A stretch of DNA of 64,000 nucleotides from Nostoc sp. S4 (lineage in GTDB: Bacteria > Cyanobacteriota > Cyanobacteriia > Cyanobacteriales > Nostocaceae), in NCBI GenBank assembly GCA_029379225.1, contig JAQYWR010000039.1:16008-80007 (forward strand), written 5' to 3'. Position numbers and translations under genes: made by a program. This document shows, one piece after another, positions 32,276-43,243 of the stretch; the stretch's first letter is position 1; each line of letters starts with the position of its first letter. The notes beneath the pieces were generated by a model that did no database searches, was not told the origin of the DNA, and saw nothing but the letters and a program-made list of their open reading frames with translations.

Positions 32276-32867
32276 AGAAAAGACTCTAAAAGCAGGTTGT
32301 AAGTGTTTCCGAGCAAAAGTGCGTTCAAACCTATACACCAAAAGTAGTAAATTCCGAATACAAAATTCAACACATAAGTTCGAGCGCCGACTTTTGGCTA
32401 TCGAAACTTCAAAGAGTAAAACAGCCTCCAGATTTGGCTACCAAAACTTGATTTTCTACCTCACTCAATTGCAAACTGCTGTATCTAGGCAAATGTATAT
32501 TAACGTTTTGTACTATTTCGGATTTTAATTATGATGTAGTTTTAGTTTGCCCAATTTAAACTGAATAAATAACTCTCAAAGCTACCAAAAACTACGATCG
32601 TAGAACTAGAAGCTTCTGTCTTCCTAAAAGAGAACTTCTCCTTCCTTAAAAGCACGTCTAGCAAGCTCGAACAACAAAGGTATAGGAACGGTGAGTCAAC
32701 AGACATCTCAACTTCGGGGAAAACCTAAAGAGCATATTGCCTAACCACTTGTTTAACTTCTAACTGATTCTGATGACTGAGGGCTTTATTGTTTTTTGAT
32801 AAATTTCTAATTTGAAAATTCTGCTAATAAATAAATTTACAAAATCTTGATATACGAAGGTAAATTC

Positions 32868-33036
32868 TAAGTAGCCTAATTTAATTAAACGTAAAATGTC
32901 ATTACGAGTAAAACGGAGTAAAGCGTACCACTTCCCTGCGGGACGCTACGCGAACGTGGAAGCAAGCTACGCGGAGCGTCTCGTAGAGAAGTAATAGTAA
33001 AGATTCTATCTTACGTTTTCAACGTTGACCTACTTA
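32868..33036. mobile_element. MITE-like repeat, copy 2 (~169 bp)
   Basis: TAAGTAGCCTAATTTAATTAAACG...GTTGACCTACTTA; imperfect TIRs, TA at both ends. Confidence 0.75.
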
Positions 33037-33210
33037 ATTGATATTGAAAAGTTCTGAGCTAAGAAAACTTTAGCTCAGAACTTTCCTAAAAATCTAAAAT
33101 CTTAAGTTAAAAATGATATAGTTTCTCAAAATTTAAAAACATAGATTCCCGACTTATTTTTAAAGCCAGGAATCTTAATTAATGGCGAATAGTAAAGTAT
33201 GTTTTTAGTA

Positions 33211-34248
33211 CTAATTAGTAGTTTTTCGTTTTTTACCTAAGTTATAAGACATGTGAAAAGCCGATTTATTACCCATTATATAGTATTGAATTCGACGCTG
33301 AATTATATTACTTGCTTGGAAGATAAAATAATAAAAAAATTGAGGATTTTTCACCATTTGTGTCAATGCTGTTGACCACTTTCCTTCTTTTATAGGCTCT
33401 ACAACTTCAAAGTAAGCTAAATTTTTTTTATAGACTGCAAGATTATGAGATAAAGCACGCATCAAAGCCGGATTTTTTTTGACAACTTCTTGTTGCATGA
33501 AAGCATTAGTAGCTGTGTAGCTTTGATTTAGACGTGGCAATCGGCTTTGACGTACAAGTGAGCCAGGGCGTGAACGATAAAAATAATAGGGTCTTGGCTC
33601 AAGGAAAAAGCGAGCTCCTTTAATTAAGCATTTCATATCCAACCAAAAATCTTGACCCATCCTGATGGCTTCATCATATTCAATGCCGTGCTGAACTAGA
33701 AATTCTCGTCTGAATAGAGGCTTAGTTAAACCAAGATGCAAGCCTTGTTGCCGATAAACATCAGTTTCTACAAAATAAACGATATCAATTTGGGTAATTT
33801 TATCTATATTTTCTCCACTTTCTTCAATCAATGTACTCCAAGGAGACGCTTCACCATCGTTGATTAGATAAAGATCGTCAGCAATCATGTCTGCGTTTTT
33901 TTCATTCGCCAATGATACAAGTTTTTCTAATCTTTCAGGAGCATACCAATCATCTGAATCAAGCACAGCAATCCATTCACCTTGGGCTGCTCTAAGGGCG
34001 CAATTACGCGCACCAGCAGCCCCAAGGTTTTGTTGATTAACTATCACTTTGAGACGTCGATCGGTAAAACTTTTAGCAACTTCTACAGTTCGATCGCTTG
34101 AACAATCATCAACTACGATCGCTTCAATATCATTGAGCGTTTGGTCTAAAGCGGACTTTATTGCTTTTTCAATATAAGCCTCAGTATTGTAAGCAGGAAT
34201 AATGATAGATACTTTGGGATTCACAAATATTAGATCTCCTGACGACAA
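33211..34248 (-). CDS. family 2 glycosyltransferase
   Basis: VSIIIPAYNTEAYIEKAIKSALDQTLNDIEAIVVDDCSSDRT, VLDSDDWY. Confidence 0.93.
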   Translation of the reverse strand: MSSGDLIFVNPKVSIIIPAYNTEAYIEKAIKSALDQTLNDIEAIVVDDCSSDRTVEVAKSFTDRRLKVIVNQQNLGAAGARNCALRAAQGEWIAVLDSDDWYAPERLEKLVSLANEKNADMIADDLYLINDGEASPWSTLIEESGENIDKITQIDIVYFVETDVYRQQGLHLGLTKPLFRREFLVQHGIEYDEAIRMGQDFWLDMKCLIKGARFFLEPRPYYFYRSRPGSLVRQSRLPRLNQSYTATNAFMQQEVVKKNPALMRALSHNLAVYKKNLAYFEVVEPIKEGKWSTALTQMVKNPQFFYYFIFQASNIIQRRIQYYIMGNKSAFHMSYNLGKKRKTTN

Positions 34249-34627
34249 AATTACGTAAAAATACTAAAGCTACGACAATAAAAAAATCACTCTTTTTTCC
34301 TATATACTTAAGTAGATTAATCAAAACCAAACATTACTTCTTGAGGTCAAGCCTGGAATTTGGGAAATTTGTAGCCACTACACTCCTACCAGTGAGTGCC
34401 ATCGCTGTAAGCGAGTTTTACAACCTGAAGCACTAGTGAGGCAGTCCGTTTTATATGGTGTCTATACCCACTTCCTCTTGTATATCGCAACAGCTGACAA
34501 AAGAGGTAAATTCCTTGTTTTGTAACAGCTAGTATCGGGTTAGAGGATTTATAGTAATCAATGTAGAAAATAAGCACTTTACATTATTTAATATAATTCG
34601 TTTTCGTTACAATTAGTTCTTTATACC

Positions 34628-35074
34628 TTAGATTAACTGACGTTTAAGGCTAGCTTCCATTGTATTAGTTAAAAAATGACCAGCCAAGATGCCACTACTG
34701 AGGTAGTACGTATCTTCTGAAATCCGGTGCAGGGTTTCAAAGCCACTACGGCGCTGAGGATCGCCCAGTACCCAGTAATGCTGCACAATCGTATCTAAAC
34801 CAATCCAACCGTCGCCTTCAACTTGCCCTAAAATATTATGTTGTAGTAAAAAAGTATACTGACGCTCTCCATCATGCAAGCGTCCTTTGTATTGGAGAGA
34901 GATTTCTGTGCGATCGCTACCTGGGAATATTAGCTTTGTGGCCATAGTAAACCAGTTATCTCGATTCCAAGCTACCAAGGTCATACCCTTGACACTGATT
35001 GGCATACCATTACGTTCTAGCCAATTTCCTTGTATTGTCCAGCGTCCTGATTCCAATAAAAAAGTATGAGCCAC
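34628..35074 (-). CDS. conserved hypothetical cyanobacterial protein
   Basis: 148 aa compact ORF, no recognised domain. Confidence 0.7.
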   Translation of the reverse strand: MAHTFLLESGRWTIQGNWLERNGMPISVKGMTLVAWNRDNWFTMATKLIFPGSDRTEISLQYKGRLHDGERQYTFLLQHNILGQVEGDGWIGLDTIVQHYWVLGDPQRRSGFETLHRISEDTYYLSSGILAGHFLTNTMEASLKRQLI

Positions 35075-35155
35075 TTTCTATATTTCCTGTCTCGCTCGAA
35101 TGCTGTCAAGACTACAGTTATAGCAGTCTTAAGTGGGGCATTGGGCAAACAGGAA

Positions 35156-35385
35156 GTGTGGGAGGATGGGGAGGAAAAGGAAGTGTGGGAAGGGTGGGAG
35201 GTGTGGGAGGATGGGGAGGAAAAGGAAGTGTGGGAAGGGTGGGAGGTGTGGGGGGAAAGATTTCTTCATCTTCCTCATCTTCCTCATCTCCCCTCTCTCC
35301 CCACACTCCCTCATCTCCCCACACTCCCCACACTCCCTCATCTCCCTATCTCTCTATCTCCCCTACTCAGCCCTCGGTACTGGTG
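35156..35385. repeat. polypurine tract (two exact 45-bp units 35156-35200, 35201-35245) followed by a polypyrimidine tract
   Basis: GTGTGGGAGGATGGGGAGGAAAAGGAAGTGTGGGAAGGGTGGGAG x2, then TCTTCCTCATCTCCCC.../CCCCACACTCCCTCATCT. Confidence 0.95.
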
Positions 35386-36618
35386 AATTTCTCCTAAAAG
35401 AACTTCACCAGGTGCCCCAGTGGCAGTTGGTAGGTTACTGGGAATACCCAAATATCGCCAGTACGCTAAAACTGCAAAGGCGATCGCTTCTTTAAAATCT
35501 GCACTCAAGCCGACTTCATCTGTAGTCAATACTGGTATTGATGCTAATAATAACTGTAATCTTTGTTTCAAATAGAGATTGCGGCTACCGCCCCCACATA
35601 ACAGTACCTGCTGTGGCATTTTTGACAAAAAAGTGTGGTAACTATGAGCAATTGAAGCAGCTGTCAGTTCTGTGAGAGTTGCCAATATGTCAGCAGGATT
35701 GAGTTGGTATGCTTGGGCATCTTTTAGACATTGTTCTAAGTATGTGACACCGAATAACTCTCGACCAGTGGATTTGGGGGGCGGCAGATGAAAGTAGTCT
35801 TGGCTGAGCCATTGGTCTACCAATGGATAGCAAACAGTACCACTTGCTGCCCAATTCCCATCTCGATCGTAAGTTTTAGCACCATTGCTGAAATGCTGCA
35901 CTGCCAGATCTAACAGACTATTTCCGGGGCCAGTATCCCAAGCGCGGATTTTTGACAGCCAGTCGCCCTGGCGAGGTGGAATATAAGCAACATTACCAAT
36001 ACCCCCAATGTTTTGAATACAACGCCCTTGGTGGGGATGGCTGAGTAAATAGGCATCCACTCTCGGAACCAGAGGCGCACCATGACCACCAATAGCAATA
36101 TCAGCAGCACGGAAATTACTCACAGTTGTAATGCCCGTCAGATGGGCAATTAATGCACCGCGCCCTAGCTGGAAACTGTAGCCCAGTGGAGAATGGGTAG
36201 AGACGGGATTAATCGCATCTGTACAAAGTGGGGAGTGGGAAGTATTTTTCTTGTCTATTGTGCGTTCTCCAACTGGTCGATGATATACTGTCTGACCGTG
36301 GGAGCCAATTAAATGAGCAGACTGGTGGCTATATTGAATATTTTGGGCAGCTTGGGCAAAGGTAGAGGCGATCGCATCATCGATTAGAGCCAATTCTGCC
36401 ATTGATACGCTAGCGCCTGCACAAAGTGCTAATATTTTTTGTCTGAGTTCGGCTGGATAGGGGTATGTTTTTGCAGCTACCAAGTCAATTTTCAGATCCA
36501 ATTCTTGACCAGAAATCTCTACCAAGGCAGCGTCTATACCATCTACAGATGTGCCACTAATTAAACCAATAACACGACGAGTAGGGATAGTAGCTTTTTC
36601 ATTCTCATGCATTGACAA
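35338..36618 (-). CDS. anmK: anhydro-N-acetylmuramic acid kinase
   Basis: [47 protein letters not shown]. Confidence 0.96.
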   Translation of the reverse strand: MSMHENEKATIPTRRVIGLISGTSVDGIDAALVEISGQELDLKIDLVAAKTYPYPAELRQKILALCAGASVSMAELALIDDAIASTFAQAAQNIQYSHQSAHLIGSHGQTVYHRPVGERTIDKKNTSHSPLCTDAINPVSTHSPLGYSFQLGRGALIAHLTGITTVSNFRAADIAIGGHGAPLVPRVDAYLLSHPHQGRCIQNIGGIGNVAYIPPRQGDWLSKIRAWDTGPGNSLLDLAVQHFSNGAKTYDRDGNWAASGTVCYPLVDQWLSQDYFHLPPPKSTGRELFGVTYLEQCLKDAQAYQLNPADILATLTELTAASIAHSYHTFLSKMPQQVLLCGGGSRNLYLKQRLQLLLASIPVLTTDEVGLSADFKEAIAFAVLAYWRYLGIPSNLPTATGAPGEVLLGEIHQYRGLSRGDREIGR

Positions 36619-36864
36619 ATATTCTATTTTAGATTATTAGACCGTAGTTTAACAGTTAACAGTAACTAGTGTTCGTACTACTAACAGCATCTCTGGGAGC
36701 AAGTAGAAAGCTAAAAATGTTGATTAAATTCAGATATTACCTGTCCTTTGTGCTGGAATCAACATTTTATTTCCTATTTAACTGCTAGTTAATGAAGCCG
36801 TCAGATTCATGGGAAGAAGTCGATATGATAGAAAAGTAGATAAAACTTAAAAAATATTCATCAA

Positions 36865-38277
36865 ATGCTGATTCAATCATCTGGTTTGTCCAAGGTCAAA
36901 GATTCAGTTACAGAAAAAATCTTTTTGGGCAATCAACCAAATGCTGAGTTAATGGCAATTCTTGCAGTTTACTTTGTCCAAGGAATTTTAGGACTATCGC
37001 GTTTAGCTATCAGCTTTTTCCTCAAGGATGAACTGCTATTAAGTCCAGTCCAAGTGTCGGCCTTATTGGGAGCTGCTTTCCTACCTTGGATGATTAAGCC
37101 AATGTTTGGTTTTATCTCTGATGGCTTGCCAATATTTGGCTATCGCAGGCGTCCTTATTTAATTTTGTCGGGGATACTGGGAACTGTTTCTTGGGTGAGT
37201 TTGGCAACAATAGTTCATACTAGCTGGGCAGCAACGGTAGCTATTGCTATGAGTTCTTTGTCTGTTGCTATGAGTGATGTGATAGTTGACTCGCTGGTTG
37301 TGGAACGAGCTAGAGGCGAATCGCAAGCGAAAGCGGGTTCACTACAATCTCTGTGTTGGGGTAGTTCTGCGATCGGAGGTTTGATAACAGCATACTTTAG
37401 CGGTCTGCTCCTAGAATACTTTACTACACGTACTGTCTTTTGGATTACCGCCTTATTTCCTCTAATTGTCTCAGGGGCAGCTTGGTTGATTGCTGAGTCT
37501 CCCGTTAGCAAAGATGCTAAAGACACTAATCACACTAACTCTCTAACAATCAAACATCAACTGGGTCAACTACGGCAAGCCCTGAGCCAAAAAACAATTT
37601 GGCTACCAACAGCATTTATCTTCATCTGGCAAGCTACTCCAAGTGCTGACTCCGCTTTTTTCTACTTCACCACCAACGAACTACACTTTGAACCAGAATT
37701 CTTAGGACGAGTCCATTTAGTGACAAGCTTTGCTTCTTTAGCAGGTGTTTGGATTTTTCAACGTTTCCTCAAAAGCATTCCATTTCGTGTGATTTTTACA
37801 TGGAGTGCCGTCCTTTCCTCAATTTTGGGGATGACGATGCTGTTATTAGTGACTCATACTAATCGGCTATTGGGTATAGATGACCACTGGTTTAGTTTGG
37901 GTGATAGTCTTATTCTCTCTGTAATGGGGAAAATTGCCTTTATGCAAGTAATGGTACTAGCAGCAAGGCTTTGTCCTTCTGGAGTGGAAGCAACATTATT
38001 TGCCTTATTAATGTCAGTATTCAATTTAGGAGGAAGCGTTTCTCATGCATTTGGAGCCTTACTCACTTATTGGCTGGGAATCACAGCAACGAACTTTGAT
38101 TTGCTTTGGCTGTTAGTGCTGATTACTAACCTCAGTACGCTGTTACCTCTACCATTTGTCAACTGGTTACCTGTTGAAGAGAAAATTCAGGTATCAAAGG
38201 ATAAGCAAGAATTGTTGATGCCAAATTTAATATCTAAGTTAGCGATAGGAGAACCAGAGTCGGAAGTAGTTGAGTAA
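36865..38277 (+). CDS. folate/biopterin transporter family (BT1) membrane protein
   Basis: MFS-like; VQGILGLSRLAISFFLKDEL, PWMIKPMFGFISDGLPIFGYRRRPYL. Confidence 0.9.
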   Translation: MLIQSSGLSKVKDSVTEKIFLGNQPNAELMAILAVYFVQGILGLSRLAISFFLKDELLLSPVQVSALLGAAFLPWMIKPMFGFISDGLPIFGYRRRPYLILSGILGTVSWVSLATIVHTSWAATVAIAMSSLSVAMSDVIVDSLVVERARGESQAKAGSLQSLCWGSSAIGGLITAYFSGLLLEYFTTRTVFWITALFPLIVSGAAWLIAESPVSKDAKDTNHTNSLTIKHQLGQLRQALSQKTIWLPTAFIFIWQATPSADSAFFYFTTNELHFEPEFLGRVHLVTSFASLAGVWIFQRFLKSIPFRVIFTWSAVLSSILGMTMLLLVTHTNRLLGIDDHWFSLGDSLILSVMGKIAFMQVMVLAARLCPSGVEATLFALLMSVFNLGGSVSHAFGALLTYWLGITATNFDLLWLLVLITNLSTLLPLPFVNWLPVEEKIQVSKDKQELLMPNLISKLAIGEPESEVVE

Positions 38278-38363
38278 TAGTAGTTTTTCTGTACAGTTTG
38301 TATATAATTACAGATTTTTTTATTTCTGTACAGGTAATTCTACTAGTTGATTTCTACACGAAA

Positions 38364-38397
38364 AAGCGCTTGAGAGTTTTGCTCACCCAAGCGCTTC
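38364..38397. terminator. inverted repeat downstream of BT1 transporter
   Basis: AAGCGCTTG ... CAAGCGCTT 9-bp stem. Confidence 0.4.
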
Positions 38398-39218
38398 CCC
38401 GTATAACTTTGTACCAACTCACTAGTTTGATGCAACATTTTTAATCTGCAATACCCCTTAGAAAGGAGAATTGTAGGAATAACTTGTGACAAACATGTGG
38501 TGAAATGGTATCACTCCTTGCACTAATTAAGAATATCTCTTTTGCGATCAAACCAAGGTTTTAGTGAGTGACAGTTTATCAACTGACACTAGTTAAAAAC
38601 AAGTCTCAGTGAATAGTAACTAAAAATACTAACTAATCGGGTAGCAAATTTAGAGATGTAGTATAAAAAGTTATAATTGATTGGCGATCGCCTCACGCCA
38701 AGTACAAACAAAATACCTCAACTTCTGAGACAAATTTCCTGGATAACGATTGCTAGGGAATTCAATCTACGATCGGGATTAGGGAGTAGTGAGTAAAAAA
38801 TAATTCTTTTAATGAACCTCCTTTCTAGAAAAATATCCCCCTGCTCATACTCAACAGTTAACACTCATTAGTCAGCAACTCCCAGTGGTTGTTTTTATTT
38901 CCAAGAGTTCCTTAACTGCTAATGCTCATACCCAATCCCCAATTTTAACAATCTTTGAATACTAAATCGATGTTCTAGGTATGTGGTAAGATTGATTTCC
39001 TCGAACAAAAGTATTATCTGAGTTGGAGTCTCATATAAATTACAAAGGTCAAACTGACTATTGATTACCTCCCACAATGCTCTGGCTATAGACTTAGAAA
39101 ATACACAACAAGACTCGTAACCAAGTGAGTGTAAATTGTAAAGAAATATCTAGAATTTACTACTAGACTGAAACAACTTCTGACAATTGTGACTTTTATT
39201 TGATTTTAGGATAGACAC

Positions 39219-40370
39219 ATGAACGATAAGCTGATGCTGATGATTCCTGGTCCCACCCCAGTACCAGAAGCTGCCTTACTGGCATTAGCCAAGCATCCGA
39301 TTGGACACCGCACTAGTGAATTTAGCAATATCTTGGCAGAGGTGACAGAAAACCTCAAGTGGCTACACCAAACTCAAAGCGATGTGCTGATGCTGAATGT
39401 CAGCGGTACGGGTGCAGTAGAAGCTGGGATAATTAATTTTCTCTCTCCAGGCGATCGCATTTTGGTTGGTTCTAACGGTAAATTTGGCGAACGTTGGGTA
39501 GAAATCGGTCAAGCCTACGGTTTGAATGTAGAAGAAGTTAAAGTTGAATGGGGAAAACCTTTAGACCCAGAAGTATTTGCTCAAAAACTCCAAGCAGATA
39601 CCCAAAAGGAAATCAAGGCGGTAATCATTACCCACAGCGAAACTTCAACAGGTGTATTGAATGACCTAGAAACCATCAACCGCCACGTCAAAGAACACGG
39701 TGAAGCTTTAATTATCGTTGATGCTGTGACTAGCTTGGGTGCGTTCAATCTACCTGTAGATGCTTGGGGCTTGGATGTAGTCGCCTCTGGTTCTCAAAAA
39801 GGTTATATGATTCCACCGGGATTGGGTTTTGTCTCTGTTAGCCCCAAAGCTTGGGAAGCTTACAAAACTGCAAAATTACCGAAATATTATCTGGATTTAA
39901 GCAAATATCGCAAAGCCGCAGTCAAAAATACGACTCCATTTACTCCTCCTGTAAACATGATTGTAGCGCTGCATACTACGTTACGAATTATGAAAGAAGA
40001 AGGCTTAGAGTCAATATTTGCTCGACACGAACGGCTAAAAAATGCTACCCGCGCCGCCATTAAAGGGTTGAACTTACCCCTGTTTGCAGCAGATAGTAAC
40101 GCTAGTCCGGCGATTACAGCTGTAGCGCCACAGGGAATTGAATCAGATAAGATTCGGTCATTGATGAAAAAGCGCTTTGATATTGCTTTAGCAGGCGGAC
40201 AAGACCATCTAAGCAATAAAATTTTCCGCATTGGTCACTTGGGTTTTGTGAGCGATCGCGATATCCTTAGCTGCATAGCATCCTTAGAAGTTACCTTAAG
40301 AGAAATTGGCTATGAAGACTTCACCCCTGGTTCTGGTGTAGCAGCAGCAACTAAGGTATTTACAGAATAG
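39219..40370 (+). CDS. class V PLP aminotransferase (alanine-glyoxylate / serine-pyruvate aminotransferase family)
   Basis: MIPGPTPVPEAALLALAKHPIGHRTSEF, VDAVTSLGAF, SGSQKGYMIPPGLGF. Confidence 0.93.
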   Translation: MNDKLMLMIPGPTPVPEAALLALAKHPIGHRTSEFSNILAEVTENLKWLHQTQSDVLMLNVSGTGAVEAGIINFLSPGDRILVGSNGKFGERWVEIGQAYGLNVEEVKVEWGKPLDPEVFAQKLQADTQKEIKAVIITHSETSTGVLNDLETINRHVKEHGEALIIVDAVTSLGAFNLPVDAWGLDVVASGSQKGYMIPPGLGFVSVSPKAWEAYKTAKLPKYYLDLSKYRKAAVKNTTPFTPPVNMIVALHTTLRIMKEEGLESIFARHERLKNATRAAIKGLNLPLFAADSNASPAITAVAPQGIESDKIRSLMKKRFDIALAGGQDHLSNKIFRIGHLGFVSDRDILSCIASLEVTLREIGYEDFTPGSGVAAATKVFTE

Positions 40371-40440
40371 TCATTGGGTATTTTGTCCTTTGTCATTTAT
40401 TTAGGCTGATAACTAATGACTAATAACTAATAACCAATGA

Positions 40441-40486
40441 CAAATCAAAAGAGCGAGTAGAATCATCAACTCGCTCTTTTGATTTG
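40441..40486 (+). terminator. perfect 18-bp-stem hairpin downstream of the aminotransferase gene
   Basis: CAAATCAAAAGAGCGAGT ... ACTCGCTCTTTTGATTTG. Confidence 0.8.
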
Positions 40487-40677
40487 TATGTAAATGAGTA
40501 AAAACAGCTAGAGACAATTTCCCCATATATCAACCTTTGCATAAGTTAGAGTGGATATGACATGCCTCAATTCTTTTAAATGAGCTACTCATAAACTACC
40601 CTGACTTGAATTTACATTCAGTTAATAGCCAAACTAGCACGATCGCCTTTCCTCCTTCTGAATTTTAAATTCACTAA

Positions 40678-40869
40678 TTATGCCGTCTCTAGCCAATCAT
40701 AAATTTGCTCTAACTGCTCTAGAGTAATCAATCCGTATTGCCAAAGAATCATTGGCAAAGGCCCTGGGTCTTGCTCCCGACGACGAAGTGCCACCGCTAA
40801 TGAAGCTGTGGAAATTGCTAAATCTTCTTGCAAAAAATGAATCAGTCGAGAATATTTTGATGGTGACAT
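40678..40869 (-). CDS. DUF2949-like small protein
   Basis: MSPSKYSRLIHFLQEDLAISTASLAVALRRREQDPGPLPMILWQYGLITLEQLEQIYDWLE. Confidence 0.8.
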   Translation of the reverse strand: MSPSKYSRLIHFLQEDLAISTASLAVALRRREQDPGPLPMILWQYGLITLEQLEQIYDWLETA

Positions 40870-41383
40870 TTGTATCTCACCTCCTTGTGCAGAGTATATT
40901 GTCATATATCAGTTTGCTATTACTTGGTAGCTACTAGCCAATATTCGATCTGTCATTGTGCCGTTATCAGCCATACACCTAGACCCAGTTTTCACGATTT
41001 GCCTAACAAACAGGCTTCTCATAGAAGGTCTAGTAAAGAAAATTTTGTACAAATCATCTGCTTAAGATTTAAGCAGCATTTTTACCTAGTTAAACTGACT
41101 CATCTTGTTTACTTGTGTGCTTGAGTTAATGACACATGTAGTAACGAAGATTCCATAGCCTATACTCCCTTATTGGCCACTATTTACACTTACGCCTAAG
41201 GGAATATTTTTGCAACCAAACCTTAAAACTGCGATTTCAGCTTGAAGACGGTAGGATTTTACATTATTACCACAGTTTTTAAATAGTAGCCTTACAAGTG
41301 ATTGTTTTACAACATCAAGTGACATTTTTTACAAAAAAAACATAGATTTTGATACCTTGAACTTTAAATAAAGCACCAGAGTC

Positions 41384-41890
41384 TCAAAACTCGACTTTGA
41401 CAATATCGCCGACTTTTAAATTTAATTCGGCAGCTCGTCCAGACCGAAGTTCAATTACCTTGTCAATTGGTGTATTGGGCCCATAAGTGGGACAAGGCTC
41501 ATTAGCACATGGAGGTGCAGCAACTTGAATATATTTAACTACACCATTCTGTAGAAATACCATATCTAAAGCTACAGGTACATTCTTCATCCAAAAGCTG
41601 ACTGGTCGTACTGAAGGGAACGCAAACAGCATTCCCCGGTCGTTTGGCAAAGCTGGGCGATACATCAACCCCATCGCTTGCTGTTGTGGAGTCTTTGCCA
41701 CTTCTAGCTGAATAGTTGTGCCGTTAGGGACAATGGCTTTACCAGAAATTGGTAGTGTTTGACCTAAACTCTCTGGTGCTGGAGTTTGAGAACCGGATGT
41801 GGGCGCGGGAGGTATAGCTGTAGTTGGTATAGAACAACCCATCAGCATAATACCCAGCAACATTGAGACCAAGCTTAGGCAACGAGTCAT
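41384..41890 (-). CDS. DUF192 family lipoprotein
   Basis: Lipobox MLMGCS; QQQAMGLMYRPALPNDRGMLFAFP...FWMKNVPVALDMVFL. Confidence 0.92.
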   Translation of the reverse strand: MTRCLSLVSMLLGIMLMGCSIPTTAIPPAPTSGSQTPAPESLGQTLPISGKAIVPNGTTIQLEVAKTPQQQAMGLMYRPALPNDRGMLFAFPSVRPVSFWMKNVPVALDMVFLQNGVVKYIQVAAPPCANEPCPTYGPNTPIDKVIELRSGRAAELNLKVGDIVKVEF

Positions 41891-42026
41891 ATAATTTTTT
41901 GATTCTGTAATTTAGATTTCAATTTTACAGAATTTCCAGCAATTTGGATTTTAATTGACCATATTCTAGAGACTTTTAATCAAACTTCTCTCCAGACAAA
42001 TGAATTAGCATTAATAAAAGTAAGTA

Positions 42027-42713
42027 CTACGATTCTCTTAAAACATAGCCAACACCTCGTACCGTTTGGATGAGGCGCTTTTGTCCTTCATCTTCAATTT
42101 TTAGACGCAAGTAGCGGATGTACACTTCTATGACATTCGATTCACCGAGAAAGTCGTAACCCCAAACATTTTCCAGAATTTGTTCGCGGGTTAAGACTTC
42201 ACGAGGATGTTCCATTAAGAATTTTAATAGTTCAAATTCCTTCATTGTCAAGTCAATTGCCCGTCCGTTGTATATAGCACGGCGAGTTGCGATGTCTAAA
42301 ATCAGATCCCCAAAGCGCAATTGCTCTGTGGTATCCACGTCGGGTTTTAAGTAGAGGCGAATTAACTTTAAAAAGTCTTCTGAGCGGTAAGGTTTGAGGA
42401 TATAATCATCAGCCCCAGCTTCTAGGCAAGCTACACGATCGTCAACTGTATCCCTTGCCATTAAAATTAACACAGGCGATCGCATACCAGTGCTTCTAAG
42501 ATTTTTGCACAATGAGAGTCCTGATTCTCCTGCTAGCATCCGGTCTAAAACAATTAAAGCAGGCTGGCGATCGCGACAGTGCTGCAACCCACTAGTGGCG
42601 TCATGAGCCAAAATTGATTCATACCCGGCTTCTTGCAAATCGCAAGCAAGCTGAGAGGCTAGGTTCTCATCGGTTTCAATCACCAAAACACAGGGACTTT
42701 GAGCAAGTGTCAT
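42027..42713 (-). CDS. nblR: OmpR/PhoB-type response regulator, NblR-like
   Basis: Receiver domain with IVLDRMLAGESGLSLC plus C-terminal wHTH (EFELLKFLMEHPREVLTREQILENVWGYDF); resembles NblR as recalled. Confidence 0.65.
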   Translation of the reverse strand: MTLAQSPCVLVIETDENLASQLACDLQEAGYESILAHDATSGLQHCRDRQPALIVLDRMLAGESGLSLCKNLRSTGMRSPVLILMARDTVDDRVACLEAGADDYILKPYRSEDFLKLIRLYLKPDVDTTEQLRFGDLILDIATRRAIYNGRAIDLTMKEFELLKFLMEHPREVLTREQILENVWGYDFLGESNVIEVYIRYLRLKIEDEGQKRLIQTVRGVGYVLRES

Positions 42714-43243
42714 AAAAATTGGGGATATTGGATTTGGATTGTAAAAACTTTCTCGAAAACGTTTTTACATCAGTTATAAGTGCAATTACGAGTTTATCAA
42801 GATGGAACAATCCTGATTTGATACATTATTTAGGATGTTTTAGCACAGTTCAGGTATCAGCCATCGAATTCTCAAATGCAATCTTAATAACTAACTCCAA
42901 ATACCATTCTTACACCAGTAATTCTGGAAGAAAATCACCAAATTGGCTATCGTGTATGGGACATAGGGAGCAGGGGAGCAGGGGGCACAGGAGACAACAG
43001 CAAAAGCGGACAAGGAAAATAATTCCTAACCCAAGAAGAGAGCAAATGTCTCTGGCGAGGCTCAACGCTTAACAGTCATCAGTCAACAGTCATTTAGTCA
43101 ACACTTTCTTATTTAGCAATGCTCAGTATCCAATAAGGGAACTCCAGAAAATAAATTATCCAATTTCGCTCTTTCAAAACGACCTGCTTTCCCCGAGCTC
43201 CCCTGCCTTAAAAGCGATGGAATATTTATTTGGAAGTCCCTAA

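Noticed and set aside
34999-35495. Overlapping Gly/Trp- or Pro-rich ORFs
   Set aside because: Artefacts of the polypurine/polypyrimidine repeat
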